Assembly (NCBI RefSeq): GCF_004011695.2
Contig: NC_082413.1
Span: forward strand, 1,533,001 to 1,597,000
Direction: 5' to 3'
DNA: 64,000 bases
DNA from: Ascochyta rabiei
Lineage: Eukaryota > Ascomycota > Dothideomycetes > Pleosporales > Didymellaceae
How positions within the stretch are numbered: the first letter of the stretch is position 1; every line of letters begins with the position of its first letter. This document shows, piece by piece, positions 48,368 to 60,970 of this stretch. Under the pieces are notes generated by a model, which did not search any database, had not been told where the DNA came from, and was given only the letters and a program-made list of their open reading frames with translations. Position numbers and translations under genes: made by a program.

Positions 48368-48976
48368 AGGGAAGCACCTTTCCAGCTAGAGACACGGTGA
48401 ATATCGGTATCCTGAGCTACGCCATTCGGTCTCTCTGTCACGGTACTTCCCGACCAAGCTCTGCCCATCGAGAACCCGGCGCGCAGTTCCCACAAACATA
48501 CCCCTGCGTGCAACACTCCTGCTCAAGCCCTCAGCCTCCAACCAAGACAACCTACCAGCCGATGCAGCAGTGCACCAGCGGAGCGGAACAGGACATGTTG
48601 AGCGCTTGGTTGGAATGGACGGGGCGGCCGGTACCTAGAATAGGAAGTCTTGACCGTGGATGTGGATGGGGTGACTCAAAGGGATCGCAGATCGAGCAAT
48701 GATGTAAATCAAATTGTCCATGTCTGGTAGATACAAGATCAGATTATCACTGCATGTCGGGGCTGTGTCGTCCGTCACCATGCGTACGAACGTAGAATCC
48801 TTATATATCGAGTAAAAGGTGGTGCTGGAGAGATACCACTTGAATAGGTTCTCGTTGTTTGGACGGTACATAATCTGTTTTTTTTTTTTTTTTCTGCCAA
48901 AGTTCTAGAAAGGATGAAAAGGGGAAAGCATCGCACTTTGTATCTATCCAACTGCTTCAGTAGCACCACATGTGCG

Positions 48977-51900
48977 TTATCTCAAAGGACTTCTGAATCC
49001 AATCGTGCCAAACATACCCCCCTTTCTCGGCGTCGTCATGGGCTCGGGCGTGTTCCTCCCCGTTCCTACTTGACTCGCCATGCCCATTGCGCCCTGGCCT
49101 ACGTTCGCCCCACTGCTTCCGGGTGCCTTGAATCTGTACTGGCTGCCGGTTGCGTAGATATCGTTGAGCATCTGCTCCAGCACGCCCGCGTCCACGAACT
49201 CTTCGTACTTGCGCCACAGCTTGAGCGCCGTCGTCGCGTCCTCAATGGAATCGTGCGTGTCTTGTTGAATTGACTCTTTCAGCACACACCAAGCGAGGAA
49301 CTTGAGATTGAGTTTGCGCTTGTACTCTGGTAGGAAGAAGAGATTGCTTGTATCGACGACCTGGTTCTTAGGAACGTGGATGTTGATTGTGCGGAAGTCG
49401 TTGGCTAAGCTATGACCAACAAAGACGCAGCCAAGATTGAGCAGGAGCCAAAGTTTCTTGTACGCATGTTTGAGGCTGACAAGTGCGTGAGGCGAAGTCT
49501 CGCGGTTGAGGTCGCCTGGAGAGATTCCAGACCAGGCAGTCAAATGATCGACGACAGGTTCGCTGACAGCAATGTAGTCATCGATAAAAGGCAGGCCAGC
49601 ATGCTCACCACTACCACGGCAGACCGAGACGCGGGCAAGGCCTTTGCGGTCAGGGCGGATGGTCTGGCGGGTACCATCAGCTTTCATTTCAATCTCTTCA
49701 GCTTGGAGACGGATGAACTCTGCATCGATGGCGACAGGATATCCGGGCTTCGGCGCTTCGGCCTGAGCCTCGAGAAGTCTAAACGTGGAGTCGGGAGGTG
49801 AAGGATTCGACGACCACCATCTGTACAGGATCGAGACATCGAGATTGTCCTTCCACGAGTCATCAATCTTGTTTCTGGCTGCCTTCAGCTGGTAGGTGAG
49901 CACAGAAGGAAGCTTCCAGCCTGGTTCGAACCGCAGAGCTTCTTCCTTGGGTATGGGCCGGACCAAAAAGTCGTTGAAGAGGTGCCACTTGTCCTCGGAA
50001 GTGGGCTCTCCAGACGATGGCGCAGTGTTGATGGTCGCAACAAGATGCGGCTTCTGATGCTCTCCACTGTTGATGTCGGCGACAACGCCAATCAACTCGA
50101 ACACCATGATTTCGAAGACGCCTCGTTGCAGATGCAGTTTCAGGTCTTGGCCTTCAAAGCAATAGAACTGCCCTTGGTCGATTATGATTCCAATCTCTTG
50201 CGGCAACCAGTGCGGTATCGACCACAACAGCTTGGCTTCATGACTCTGGATTGCTGCGTTGAGCATCAGAACGCCAGGAATGGTCTGAATGGTCTTCCTT
50301 TGTACCATCTGTTGATATCTGTTGCATTTTGTGCACCACCCGCGCGTTTGGTCCTGGCGCTCGACACTGGCCTTTAGGATCTGTGAGAAGGTCGGGCGTG
50401 GTATCCTTGTGTTCTTCATGACATGTTTCGCAGGGTATACGAGCTCGTTTACAAAATTCCTGCCACCCCTGATGGTTTCGTTCGCACACTGCGCGCATCT
50501 CATACTTGCTCTTGCTTGTGTTTCCAAGATATGATCCATTGGTGATGGTCCGGAGTTGACAGGCAACATTTGCCGGACTTCGTCTGATATCTTGTCCAAC
50601 AAGAATCGGTTAAGATTTTGAATCATACTTGTAAGCGCAACGTTGGGCGCGAACTCCTCCAACAGATTCAACGACACTGCATTTGATAAGCTGCTGAATG
50701 TCTTCAGGAAATTCGAGGCTTGGCAGTTGAGTCCGGCCGCTTTCTCAAGCATGTCGATGAGGAAGCCTAGCTCGCATAGGAGACACGATTCGAACAGACA
50801 GGCTGAGGCAGTGTGCTGCAACGCGATGTTTCGAATCAAGGGTGTGAAGCGGAACAACTGCAGCAGAGAGTTTGCGTATGAGTTGGCAATGTGTGTCTCC
50901 AATCCCGAGTAGGGTGTCTGGTTGTAGTAGCTGCGAAGACGTCAGACTAAGTGCTAATTTTTTGGGAAGGAACTGAGCATACGCAAAGTCAAAGTCGTCG
51001 ACACCAAATTTGCTGTATTTGATTTCGACATTGCCATACATCGACGGTACCTCTTTCCGTGTGACATCTTCCAAGTGTAAGTCAGTCAGAGACTCCATGG
51101 TCTCAGTAGTTTTACTTTCTGCTTCGCTGCTGTACGATTGTGCCGTCCGAGATTGCTCGCTCAAGAACTTAGGCGCTGATAGTGAGTCTGTAACTCTGTC
51201 TGACTGCCGTCTGGATTCAGCTTGATTTCGACGCTTTGTACGAGGATTCTTTGCGAAGAAGCCCATTTCGGTCCGTGTCATACTGGCCAAGATGGAGGCA
51301 TCAATCTTGGGTGGTGGGGCGCCTACTTCGAAAACGATATGGCTCGGCCAGCTGGAAAGTAGATTTTCTTTGTAATACGGCATACCAACTGTGTTCAGAG
51401 GTCTACTGGAGATTAGCAAAGATAGTTACAAAAAAACGAGAAACATACGTGTCTAGTGACCAGTCCATGGTAGGCGGAGGTATAGGGTGGTCGGCGAACT
51501 CTGTGGGGTTGCTATACTCTGGAAAGTGCACCTTGGAAGGAGACCCCCACAAATGGACTTGTCCGTTACTATCTGACAAAGCGAAAGCCTCGCCAGAGGG
51601 CGCCATCTCGAAGCCATGGAGATAAGAATCATACAAGTTGATTTGCCGCAGATTCGCAGCATCTGGGTTCATTAGATCGATGACCTGCATCTGACCGTTG
51701 TGCGAGGCGATAATCGCAGTGGTCGACATGCGAGGGTGCATTCGGACGAAAGCTGCACCGGTATGAAAAGGAATCGGCGGCAGTTGCTTCAATGTCTTCA
51801 GGGAGAAGACATGTGTGAACGGATCGAGCATGTAGGCGTGCTGCTGTCTAGGCGACCAGCCGCACGTCGCCAGGAAATCTCCTTTTGCGTCCATGTCACT

Positions 51901-52736
51901 GATACTACCCGTGTGAGCGTCGAAAGCTTTGATGTTGGTGAGCGAGTTGGAATCCAGGATGTGGATGCCGCCGTTCTTCGTGGCGGCGCAGATGTATTGA
52001 CCTGCACGCTTCATGATGGTGTACTGGGCTTCGGCTGGAAGCTGGCTCAAGTCAGCACAGCAACACAGCGGCGGGGCCCTGCAGACTCACCGTCTCGGTG
52101 ATGGCGCCCTTCTCAATGTCCACCTTGAACATGCGGTCTTGAGCGCCTGCGACAAGGATCTCTCGTGTGCCTTTGGAGGTGAAGTTCATGCACTTGAGGT
52201 CTTTGAATTCGTTGTTTCTGCAGTCTGCGCATCAGCCTTTCTCCACTACACCTCCTGCAGGCACCTGTCGGAGACAAACGTACGTGAGATGCCATTGTGT
52301 AATGCCGCGCCGGTGAGCATAGTGGATGCTCTGCTTCGAAATCGACAGGACGCCCTTCTCGGTAAACAGAAACTGCTTGACTGGGCCTTCATTGGCAGCA
52401 TGGCCACGGTAGGAGGTGTAGCGCTCGAGGGTCGCGCCATAGAAGGAAGCAACGCGCCCCTGTGTGGGAGTGGGTGTGAGTGGGTGCAGCAAGAGTGCTG
52501 TCTGGGGAGGCTCACAAGGCTATTGCCGGTCCATAGCAGCTCCTGGGACGTGTCAAAGGCAAAAGTCGCTACGGGCGTGGCAGGATGGTGTGGTCCTGGG
52601 GGAGGCAGCTGCACGAATGCAAGCTGTGTTCATCAGCCATGGCTCCTTGTTCGCTACGCAATGCATAGCAGCAACGTCTCCTGCGCGCCCGCTGCACTGG
52701 GGGGGGGGGCATTACCTCGTCCCAGTCTGCCTCCAT
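48977..52736 (-). CDS. PAN2: PAN2, catalytic subunit of the PAN2-PAN3 poly(A) nuclease (1128 aa)
   Basis: Seven exons: 52736-52716 (7 codons), 52608-52516, 52459-52284, 52217-52091, 52041-51449, 51405-50983 and 50930-48977. Every phase agrees. The N-terminal WD40 propeller (to about residue 340) includes ELLWTGNSLGRVASFYG and HAYMLDPFTHVFSLK. The linker that binds PAN3 follows, then a ubiquitin-hydrolase-like domain from about 478 (GLETHIANSYANSLLQ), which lacks the catalytic Cys as in all PAN2. The exonuclease domain is DEDDh: Asp880 and Glu882 (VAIDAEFIRL), Asp989 (GHSLANDFRTINI), His1037 and Asp1042 (THDSIEDATTAL). The enzyme starts cytoplasmic mRNA deadenylation. Length matches fungal orthologues. 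The first intron contains a run of ten G next to the 5' splice site. Confidence 0.95.
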
Positions 52737-53490
52737 GCTGGCAGCACGTTCACCGGTGTTATGTGCCTATGACGCGACGGCGACATGCCTCAAACATGGT
52801 CGTCGACCTTTAAGAAAGCGAGCTGTGGCGTCGTGAGTCGTGAATGGGGTGGGAGCTAGGCGGCGCGTGGATGCATGATTGCAGGTGGGGCAACAGAGCT
52901 AAGCTCGGCGCGCTCGGGAAGTGGTGTCAAAGCGGAGGGCGCCTGCACAGAGCACCACACTAATGTTGAGCTTGGGGTTTTAAAAATCGGTCTTGTCTTG
53001 GCTGATTCAAATCTACAACTACAGATCCATTGAAGAGGTCTTGTTATATCTATGCATGGGGTGTTGATCGCATTGCAACTACTGTATCTTACCAGACCGC
53101 CATTGTGTGCCTGTGCTTATGCCAGGTGCTGAAATGCAGCGTGCAAGTCGTGTTGGGTATCGAATGCCTGTCAAGCAGACAGGCTTAGTTCGCGATGCTC
53201 GTGAAAGAGAACTGGAAAAGCCCGAAGATCATACCGAGAAGATGCTGCTGCCGGAACGCCATAAGAACTCATGTGGTCGAAGACGTAATGCGCAGTGCAA
53301 GCCTGGATAAGCGTTAGTAGGATTCACGTCAAGGCGCGTCAAGCGTGGCTGTGCAGCCAGGTACAGGCTTGACCAAGAAGCACCGTCTAGGGTCTGGCAA
53401 CCACGAGGGCACAATGTAAGCCAGGTCCAACACTTCACATGAATAACAACGTACCTGGAAAAGGGTGGTCGTTGGCGCCGATGCGTTCGT
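52737..53490. other. Spacer, PAN2 promoter
   Basis: About 750 bp between two minus-strand genes. No gene or clear motif. Confidence 0.5.
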
Positions 53491-54445
53491 TCAGTACTTG
53501 GCCTCATCGTCTTCGTCAGCGTCTTTCTTGTGATCATAGCGTTGACGTTTGTGCGTTTCCGTCATGCCCTTGCCCGAGCCGGTGAAGCCAACTCTGCTGC
53601 CAAAATTGGTGCTTGTCCGGAACATGGACTCCTTCTTCGCAATCTTCTTCCCCACGCCCTTGCTCTGAAAGTCCTTCCAGTTGCCCACGCTCTTCTTCAG
53701 CTGACCCTTGTTGGGCACCCTGTTCACGCGCTTCGGTTCGTCGAGAGCTGCGGTGGCTTTGGCGGGTTGCGCGTTCGGGTTGACGCTCGCGGGGCCAGAG
53801 ATGACGTGCGGAGTCGAGGTGGTGGGCGTCGTGGGTGAGGGCGCAGCGGCGGGCTCGGGCTCACGCTTCCTCTTGCTGGGGAGCGGCCGCACACGGTCGC
53901 TGTCGACGGTCAAGGTGTCGTCGTATTCGATGAAGCGCACGAGGTACTTGGGCGCCGAAGCCGAGCCGAGGATGCTCTGTATTTTGGCCTTGTACCACGA
54001 CCTGTCTGTCCACTGCGCCTCACACATGTCGCCGGTGGTGAAGACAACGGGCTTGTCGGGCTCCTGCTTCTCCATGGCCTTCCTGAGCAGAGGGTGCTTC
54101 TCCGGGTCGAACTTGGGCGCGGCCGGCGTGGGCGCTTGGGGGAGCTGTGCCTCGAGCGGGGCCAGCTGCGCCTGGTAGCCTGCTATTGTAGCGTTGTGTG
54201 CCGTCACTGCCTGCTCTGCCTCGGACCTCATGGCCTCCCACTGCTCGCGGTCCTCGCCGGGCCCCATGCCGCCCAGCTCTGCATCGATTCCCGAGATCTG
54301 CCGGTGGAGTCAGTTGGGTGGCTGCGCCTACAAGACAGAGCCGCCGACGTACCGTGGTGGCCCACTCGTCGCGCTTCTTCTCCTCGTTCTGGATGTCGCG
54401 CTTGATGTACCAGATCTGGTCCTTGATCGCCTTGATGTCTGTCAT
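53491..54445 (-). CDS. SPF30/SMN-like Tudor-domain splicing factor (299 aa)
   Basis: Two exons, 54445-54353 and 54297-53491. The 55-nt intron joins DEWATT to ISGIDAELG in phase 0. An N-terminal coiled coil (IKAIKDQIWYIKRDIQNEEKK and the segment after the intron) precedes a Tudor domain at about 105-165: TTGDMCEAQWTDRSWYKAKI, KYLVRFIEYDD and DSDRVRPL. A basic C-terminus follows with GNWKDFQSKGVGKK and SMFRTSTNFGSRVGFTGSGK, blocks shared with SPF30/SMNDC1 proteins. These read symmetric dimethyl-arginine on Sm proteins and promote tri-snRNP joining to the pre-spliceosome in the nucleus. A 14-bp tandem repeat begins 4 bp upstream of the ATG. Divergent from the YAP1-like gene. Confidence 0.9.
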
Positions 54446-55974
54446 TTTGCTTGAATTGTCTGGCTTGAGTTGTCTGGCTTGAATTGTCTGGCTTGAATTT
54501 TCTGGCTTGAGTTGTCTGGCTTGAGTTGTCTGGCTTGAATTGTCTGGCTTGAATTGTCTGGCTTGAATTGTCTGGCTTGGCTTATCTGCTCGACTTGCCT
54601 GGCTCGGCTTATCTGCTCGACTTGTCTGGCTTGGCTTGGTCTGGCCGTGTCGTGGTGAAGTCGAATGGATCGTGGCGCGAATGCAGAGGCAGGTGCGCGC
54701 AGTCCAAAATTCTCGCGTTAGGGGTCGTCACAGGGCAGCGGACATGACGCCCCGGGAGGCAGCCGCAGTCCTTGGCGGTCTCCACTCTTTCGCAGACCCT
54801 TGCCTCAGCCCTACGAGCATGGCCAGCTGCGGGGGAACGCTGGTCCGGCCAGAGCAAGTGAACATCAGACGGACACTCATGTGCAACGCCTGAGTCGTGC
54901 TGTGCTGACTTGCATCCACGCTGCGCAGCGGACACAGCAGGCATGGAGGGGCCAATGGGCCATCCATCCATGGACACATCCTCACACTAGCCATCCATGC
55001 TGCATCGCGAGCTCGGTCCGAATCCTGAGCATTGCCGACAGCAAGGTCTCTCTCCCTCCCTCCGCTGCCTCTCTGCGAGCATGCGCTCCACGCTCCACTC
55101 GGTTTGCTCGCTGTTCCCTGCGGCGTGGTCGAGGGCAACTCGGCTGGGTGGTGGGGAGCACGTTCCTCTGCGCGCTCGCCCTGTCAGGAACAGGCGCGGC
55201 GATCCATCCTCTGTCGACGCTCTTCGATGGCGTTCTCGAAACCCCACCATGCACCATGCACCATGGGACATGCCGCTCGTTGATTGATAAGCAATCAGCC
55301 TGTGAGTCTTTGGCCCGCTACTGCGCTGCCGCTGCTGCGCCCTTCTTCTCTCCACCCGTCCTGTCGTCACGCTTCTCAACGCAGCCTGTCAGCCAAGCTC
55401 GCTCTTTTCTGCCAGCCTCCTCCGCCGCCGTGCGAGTGCGCCATCCTTGCTCCGCGAAGTCGCCCGTTTCATCAGACAGGGTTCACCCACCGACTAGGCC
55501 TTCAACGCAGCGAGACTACGTACAGGCGAATTTGCTACCGCCCATCCTCCCTCATCTCAACACCTGACGTTTTGCAATCTTGATCTCTGTGACCTCTGCA
55601 CTGAACTACCCCCTACGGACCCCGTTGAGTGTGCCGCGCGCTTTCGGCTTTTTGTCTGGTACGCTTACGCTCGACGACTACTCACTGAGCCCGCCTCCGC
55701 TGTGACCCACGCGCGACTAAGCTCGTCACGGCTGTCGCACCCTCCTGCGTCATACACACAACAGATCCAACAGTCTGCGTTTCCACCACCTTGCCGACTG
55801 CCCACGATCCTATCACGCCGTGTTCCAGCGGGTGGCGAAAATCGCTGCTCATAGCAGGTCGACGGTCTGCCCCTCCACACCCAAACAACTCACGTCGTTG
55901 CAGGGCGCCCTTCCTGCCCGCCCCAGAAAACACCCCAACTCCAACCTCGACCCCACACTGCTCTTCCCGTCACC
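54446..55974. other. 1.5 kb divergent promoter region (SPF30-like / YAP1-like)
   Basis: After the minisatellite the plus strand is strongly pyrimidine-rich from about 55040 to 55970, as in long leaders of regulated fungal genes. Open frames here have no homology signal and biased composition. Confidence 0.55.
54450..54640. repeat. 14-bp minisatellite abutting the SPF30-like start codon
   Basis: About nine to ten units of TTGAATTGTCTGGC (variants with GAGTT or TTTTC) run from 54450 to 54580. More degenerate CTTGGCTTATCTGCTCGA-like units follow to about 54640. The array starts 4 bp upstream of the ATG at 54445 and probably forms the mRNA leader. Confidence 0.9.
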
Positions 55975-57936
55975 ATGTCTGGCACAGGCAACGAATTCCA
56001 GAATGCTACGCCGTTCTACCTCGACGCGACACAACAGGACCTGCTCCTAGCAGCGCTTGCTTCGAACAACCAGAATCCAAATGATCTCTTTTCCAACGTC
56101 AATGTCATGGACGAAAAGCAGACGCTGGCCAACAGTCACTTTCAGTACCCCACCAACAACACCAATGCCCTCGACTCCGCTGCTTTCTTCTCGCCGCAAC
56201 AGCGCACGCCCGCTAATGCGTTCAGCAACATGGGTGTAGAGGAGAGTCCGTTCGTCGATTACCTTGACGGCGATAACAGCTTCGACTTCGACGGCGCTGA
56301 CAGTGGTGCTGCTATGATTGGGTCTCTGCCCGGCGACACGCCTGACGCGGAAGCAAATGAAAAGCGCAAGAGCCCGGATGAAGAGGGCGATGACGACGAC
56401 GAAGAAGGCGGTGGTAAGCGACGGGAAGGTGAAGACAAGCAGGCCAAGAAGCCCGGACGCAAACCACTAACATCAGAGCCTACAACTGTACGTTCCGCCA
56501 GCAGCACACGTAAATGGCGACTAACCAGCACGTAGAAGCGCAAAGCTCAAAACAGGGCCGCCCAGCGAGCGTTTCGAGAGAGAAAAGAGAAGCATCTGAA
56601 AGATTTGGAAACAAAGGTCGACGAGCTCGAAAAGGCCTCCGACGCCGCCAACCACGAGAATGGCTTGCTCCGTGGCCAAGTCCAGCGGCTGCAGATGGAA
56701 CTGCGTGAATACCGCAAGCGCCTTTCTCTCAACAGCACCGGACTCAACCGTACCCCACCTGTTACCGCCGGCTTCAGCTCCATGCTCAACAACACGAACA
56801 GCAACTTTCAGTTTGAGTTTCCACGATTTGGTGGACTTCCTGGCAGCCAGCTTCTCGAGAACGGGCCACTGTCGAAGCCGAAGTCGGCCTCGATGTCTAC
56901 GACACGACCATCTGTGCAGACCTTCAGCCCCTCCCACACAGCCAATGGATCCCTGGTCCACTCACCAGTCAACGGCGCCAGTCCTGCGGTCAATAGCTCT
57001 CACTCGGGCAGCACCGATAGCGTACGCGGTACCAACGCAACTCAGAAGTCTCACCGCAGCAGCACAGACAGCTCGGTTGTGTCCCAGTCACGCGTCTTCC
57101 AATTCAACAGTGGTTCGTCGACACACTCAGAATCTCCTTCGACTTCCTCGACCTCGCCAACAAACCAGGACTCATCCTGTGGCACATCGCCGGAGCCAGG
57201 TCATACCTCGCCGGATCAGAAGGATACGATTACAGACGGATATGTGTGTCATGGCAACTCGGAAGGTGAGGTTCTCTTCTGTGAAAAGCTCAACATGGCC
57301 TGCGGCAACCCACGCAATCCCGTCCCTCGTGCCAAATCAGTGACCAAGTCTGACGACAACCCCTCTCCTGCAGTCACACCAGCCAAATCACCTGGCCCCG
57401 ATCTCAGTGGTTTCGACTTCTTTGCCAACCAAAACGGCGGCGCGTTCGAGCCCAGCCTCTTCGGCGAGTACCGCGACACAAACACGGCCATTATGGGCAC
57501 CGACGGCGATTTCAACAGTGGTTTCTTCAACGATGCTTTCATCAACACAAGCTACGGCAGCAGCCCCTTCCACTTCGGCGACACACCCGCCGTGCAGAAG
57601 CCGAACCCTCTCGAGCAGATTGAGCGCATTCAAGACGGCGAAGAGGAGGTCGTGCCGGGTGAGGACATCGACCAGATGCTCAATTGCCACAAGATCTGGT
57701 CAGTAGTAGACAGATTCGCTGACATGACTGACGCACTGACCGCCAATAGGGACAAGCTGTCGACTCGCAACGACTTCAAGGATGGCTCCATCGACATTGA
57801 CAATCTCTGCTCGGAGCTTCGCGCCAAGGCCCGCTGTTCTGAGAGCGGTGTTGTTGTCGACCACAAAGATGTTGAAGAAGCGCTGAAGCGCCTGCCCAAG
57901 GACCAACAAGCGGCTTGGAGGCAACATGCGGCATGA
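55975..57936 (+). CDS. YAP1: AP-1-like bZIP oxidative-stress transcription factor, YAP1 orthologue (620 aa)
   Basis: Three exons: 55975-56487, 56536-57698 and 57750-57936 (introns of 48 and 51 nt, in phase). The bZIP domain starts exactly at the second exon: KRKAQNRAAQRAFRERKEKH gives the basic region with the N-R-A-A-Q-R-A-F-R-E-R-K signature of Yap factors. A leucine zipper follows (LETKVDELEKASDAANHENG and on). The n-CRD lies around 390-440 (SSCGTSPEPG, YVCHGNSEG, FCEKLNMACGNP). The c-CRD is the last 70 residues (MLNCHKIWDKLS, LCSELRAKARCSESG), overlapping a Crm1 export signal. Oxidants make disulphides between the two domains, hide the export signal and trap the factor in the nucleus, where it turns on thioredoxin, catalase and efflux genes. 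Confidence 0.95.
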
Positions 57937-59990
57937 TTTCATTCATTTCATGTACCCGCTTTTGGTCCCGGTGACACAAGGCATCCGTTGAGCGTACGAT
58001 AAAGTAGGTTTCGGACTTTTGTGACGATACAATGACGCTCCATGTTGGGAATTGGCGTTGATGGAGCAAACTCGATGAGCACTCGAAGACAATCCCTCGA
58101 GGAGCATCATAATGGTGGTGAACAGTCGTTTGTTGGTTTCAAACCAGCCTCAGTTAGTCAGACTGTAGTTTAATTGCAGCTTAAAGTTTCAACCTATCAA
58201 TGAGCCTTGCCTCCTCCCTGGCATCCACGAGCACGAGCGGGAGCGGAACTGCGCTGATCAGCGTCGTTTGTTTCCGCCGAGCCATGTTACGGTGTGGGTT
58301 GTTCTCAAGAGACCAGCTATACCACGTAACACAAGCATTGAAAAGTAAATAATTTTTAACTTAGCAAAATAGAAGTAACGTAAAGCTCCGCTGAAGGGGC
58401 CACACCACTAAAGGGGCTACATTCTCTTAGTATTGTAACCTTCCTGTACGACACAATATGTGTCAGGATCAGAGTTGTTACAAGACTAAGAGACAAGAAC
58501 ACTAAAAGGAATAGGATGTATTGCAGGTGAGGATACGCTGATAAATGGGTACCCCCTACCATAGGGTACGGCAGGGGTAGGGTAGGGTCCGTACGGAGCT
58601 GAGGTAGAGGTAGGTGTTAGGATCCTCAGAACACGGGAAGGATCAAGCCAATTACAGTGGCTGCGGTACAGTGATTATGATAACAGAACGAACGATGGTA
58701 AGCAACAGGACAGTGTTAGCACTCGGCCTAGGGCTGATGTAACACGTAGCTTAATTAGAGCTTAACGTGAATTACAGGCAAGCAGTCTAACCTAACTTAA
58801 TGCTACCCCTAGCACGTATAGGTTCTTCTTAATAGAAGGAGGCTCTAGTGTAAACAGCATAGTAGTTAGTCGTATAGTATCTATTTCTAAGATTAACAGT
58901 CCTCTGTTCCTAAGTATAGAAGTAATTAGAATATTAAGATAGTAAGTTAGGCATAAGGTTAAATAAAGAAGTAGTAACAGATATTATTTCCTAAGGCCTA
59001 GGGTAATTGTAAAGAGTGTACAAGGCGATCACGAGAGAGGATAGGGTTGAAGAGGATAGCAGGTGTATTGAGGTACGTAGTGTGTAGTAACGAGACTAAT
59101 TGCTGGAGTATCAGCGATAACCTCCGACATCTTTATATAGTCCGGGCTGAATAGCCCCATGGTAGCTCGCCAAGACTGGCAGAGGTACCTCCGGGCCCAG
59201 CGCCTGACAGTAATAAACAAACTAATTACTTTCTATCTTTGGTAAGTAAGTAGACCTAACTATATACTACTCTACTAGGGTTAGAACCTTAAAAAGCACC
59301 GGTCTCCTAAAATCGTTATACCCCAATTTACATCTGACTTAGTTCCTTTACGTTCTGTTTTCCTTTCTGCACCCTAGTTACTATATTCCGCACTTCCCTG
59401 CACTTAAGGGTATAAAGGCACAAGGAGATCTATTCTTAGATAGCTAGTCTTTAAGTATCCTTTTGTACAAGACCTATAGATTTAGAAGAGTCTCTATATT
59501 ACCTGTCCTAGTACTCCCATACACCTCGTAGTGGATACACACGCATTCCGGAGCCTTCTATCATCCTGTGTCGTTACAGTCCAAGGCCGCGCGCTAAGGC
59601 AACTAGTTCTAGGGCCTAGCCTGTTACAGTAACAGAGGTAAAGAGTTAAAAGAGTAAGTATATTAAAACAGCAGAAACTATTATAGTACGGGAAAGAGCT
59701 AACATAATGAATGAAAAAGAGGGTGGTAGAGAGAAAGACAGTAGGGAGACTGAATAGAGGGTGCATACATAGAGACGCCGCAGGTGTTATAGAGAGACCA
59801 GCTAGAAAGCTTACACTTACACAGTTAAACTTTAGGATCTATTTAACAGCGACAAGTCTAAATAGTATTTCTACTTTCTATAAAAGATAACAAAGGGTGG
59901 TAGTGTTGCAGAAGAAGGAAAGTACTAATTGACTTTTGGTGGGGTTGACGGGTCGCTTGGGTTGGACGGGTTACTTGTGAACCACGTTAT
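57937..59990. other. YAP1 3' region grading into AT-rich RIP-like repeat DNA
   Basis: From about 58330 the sequence becomes rich in TTAA, CTAA and TTAG, with stops in all frames. A tract near 58570 repeats GGGTAG-type steps. TGTAAC (58738) and GTTACA (59574) could be the ends of an LTR-like block, but I found no second copy, primer site or target duplication. No gene seen. Confidence 0.4.
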
Positions 59991-60970
59991 TCTTAAATTT
60001 CGCGTCTGCTATTGCCTTAGCTCCTTGCTCCGATAAGTAGGTTACTCGCTGCCTTCACCGTTACCGCAAACAGCTTACCTCATAACAGGCGATGGATATA
60101 GACTCTGATTGTTATTATGCCAAGCCAAGGTACAAGTACAAGTAGTACTTCAAGTTTATGCAGTAGGATATTACTAAATATGACCTTGAGCCTGTGCACA
60201 CCTACAATATAGACGAGAAAGGCCTCACTTTTGGGGTACTAGGAAGGTCAAAGGACATCTTCCGCAGGCGTTAGAATGAGAAGGGGCAAGTGACGTAGGC
60301 TCTTCAAAACCGTAGTTATAAGTGGGTGAGCCTCCTAGCTGTGGTCTGCACTGATGGTTCTGCTCTTCCCCCAAGCAACATCTTTGCGTCGAAATATGCT
60401 ACTATCCCGAGCCAACTAATGGCAAATATTGAGGCCAGAAAACACTAATCACGTGAATTCTTCGCCCTCCAGATGGATGAAAAATGACATTGGACTGGCC
60501 TGGTTAGAGCAGGTGTTTGAAGGTTATACCAACCCTAAGGCAAAGTTATAGTACCGGCTCTTGATTTTGGATGGGCACGGGGGTTATCCGACGCAATGTT
60601 TTCCTGAATACTGTCACCAGAGGTGTATCACCGTTGCAACACTACCCCCTCATGGTACCCAGATGTTGCAGCCGTTAGACGTGGTCTGCTTCACGCCTCT
60701 CTCTTCTCACTATGCCAGTGAACTTGATGACCACTTCCAGCAATCCCAAGACCTATCTCCGCTGTCAAAAGGCGGCTCTTCACCTTATTCGAAATCTCCT
60801 AAATACAACAAGAAGTTGCAAATGCTACTGGGCGTAAGCTTCAGGTCAACGATAAGCTTCTGAGAGAGAAAGAGGAGCAGGACAAGCGTCAAGGTCTAAG
60901 AAGAAACAATATGGTGGTTTGGCTGCCCGTAGTGGTCCTGTTGTTACGGAACCGCCTTAAGAAGCTCCCA
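59990..60970 (+). pseudogene. Second decayed pogo-type transposase (Pot2/Molly-like)
   Basis: Plus-strand blocks: YNIDEKGLTFGVLGRSKDIF (pattern N-x-D-E-K-G-x-x-x-G), KWVSLLAVVCTDGSALPPSNIF, then after a frame change near 60550 LILDGHGGYPTQCFPEYC with the catalytic Asp intact, and ATLPPHGTQMLQPLDVVCF. These are the hallmarks of the DDE_1 transposases of fungal pogo-like elements. The D-E-K-G variant differs from the N-E-A-G of the copy at 34.9 kb, so this is a separate family. Numerous stops and at least one frame change make it inactive. Confidence 0.82.

Larger units (their letters stand above)
47661..48976. other. Spacer with microsatellites
   Basis: About 1.3 kb without a gene. It contains the pectate-lyase promoter, an AC microsatellite and a T16 run at 48878-48893 close to the PAN2 3' end. 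Confidence 0.5.

Noticed and set aside
54800..55567. 255-codon open frame upstream of the YAP1-like gene
   Set aside because: Composition follows the pyrimidine-rich leader DNA, no domain or helix pattern, and it lies in the divergent promoter.
58738..59579. Possible solo LTR (TGTAAC to GTTACA)
   Set aside because: No target-site duplication, no second copy in the window, no primer-binding site or polyprotein remnant.
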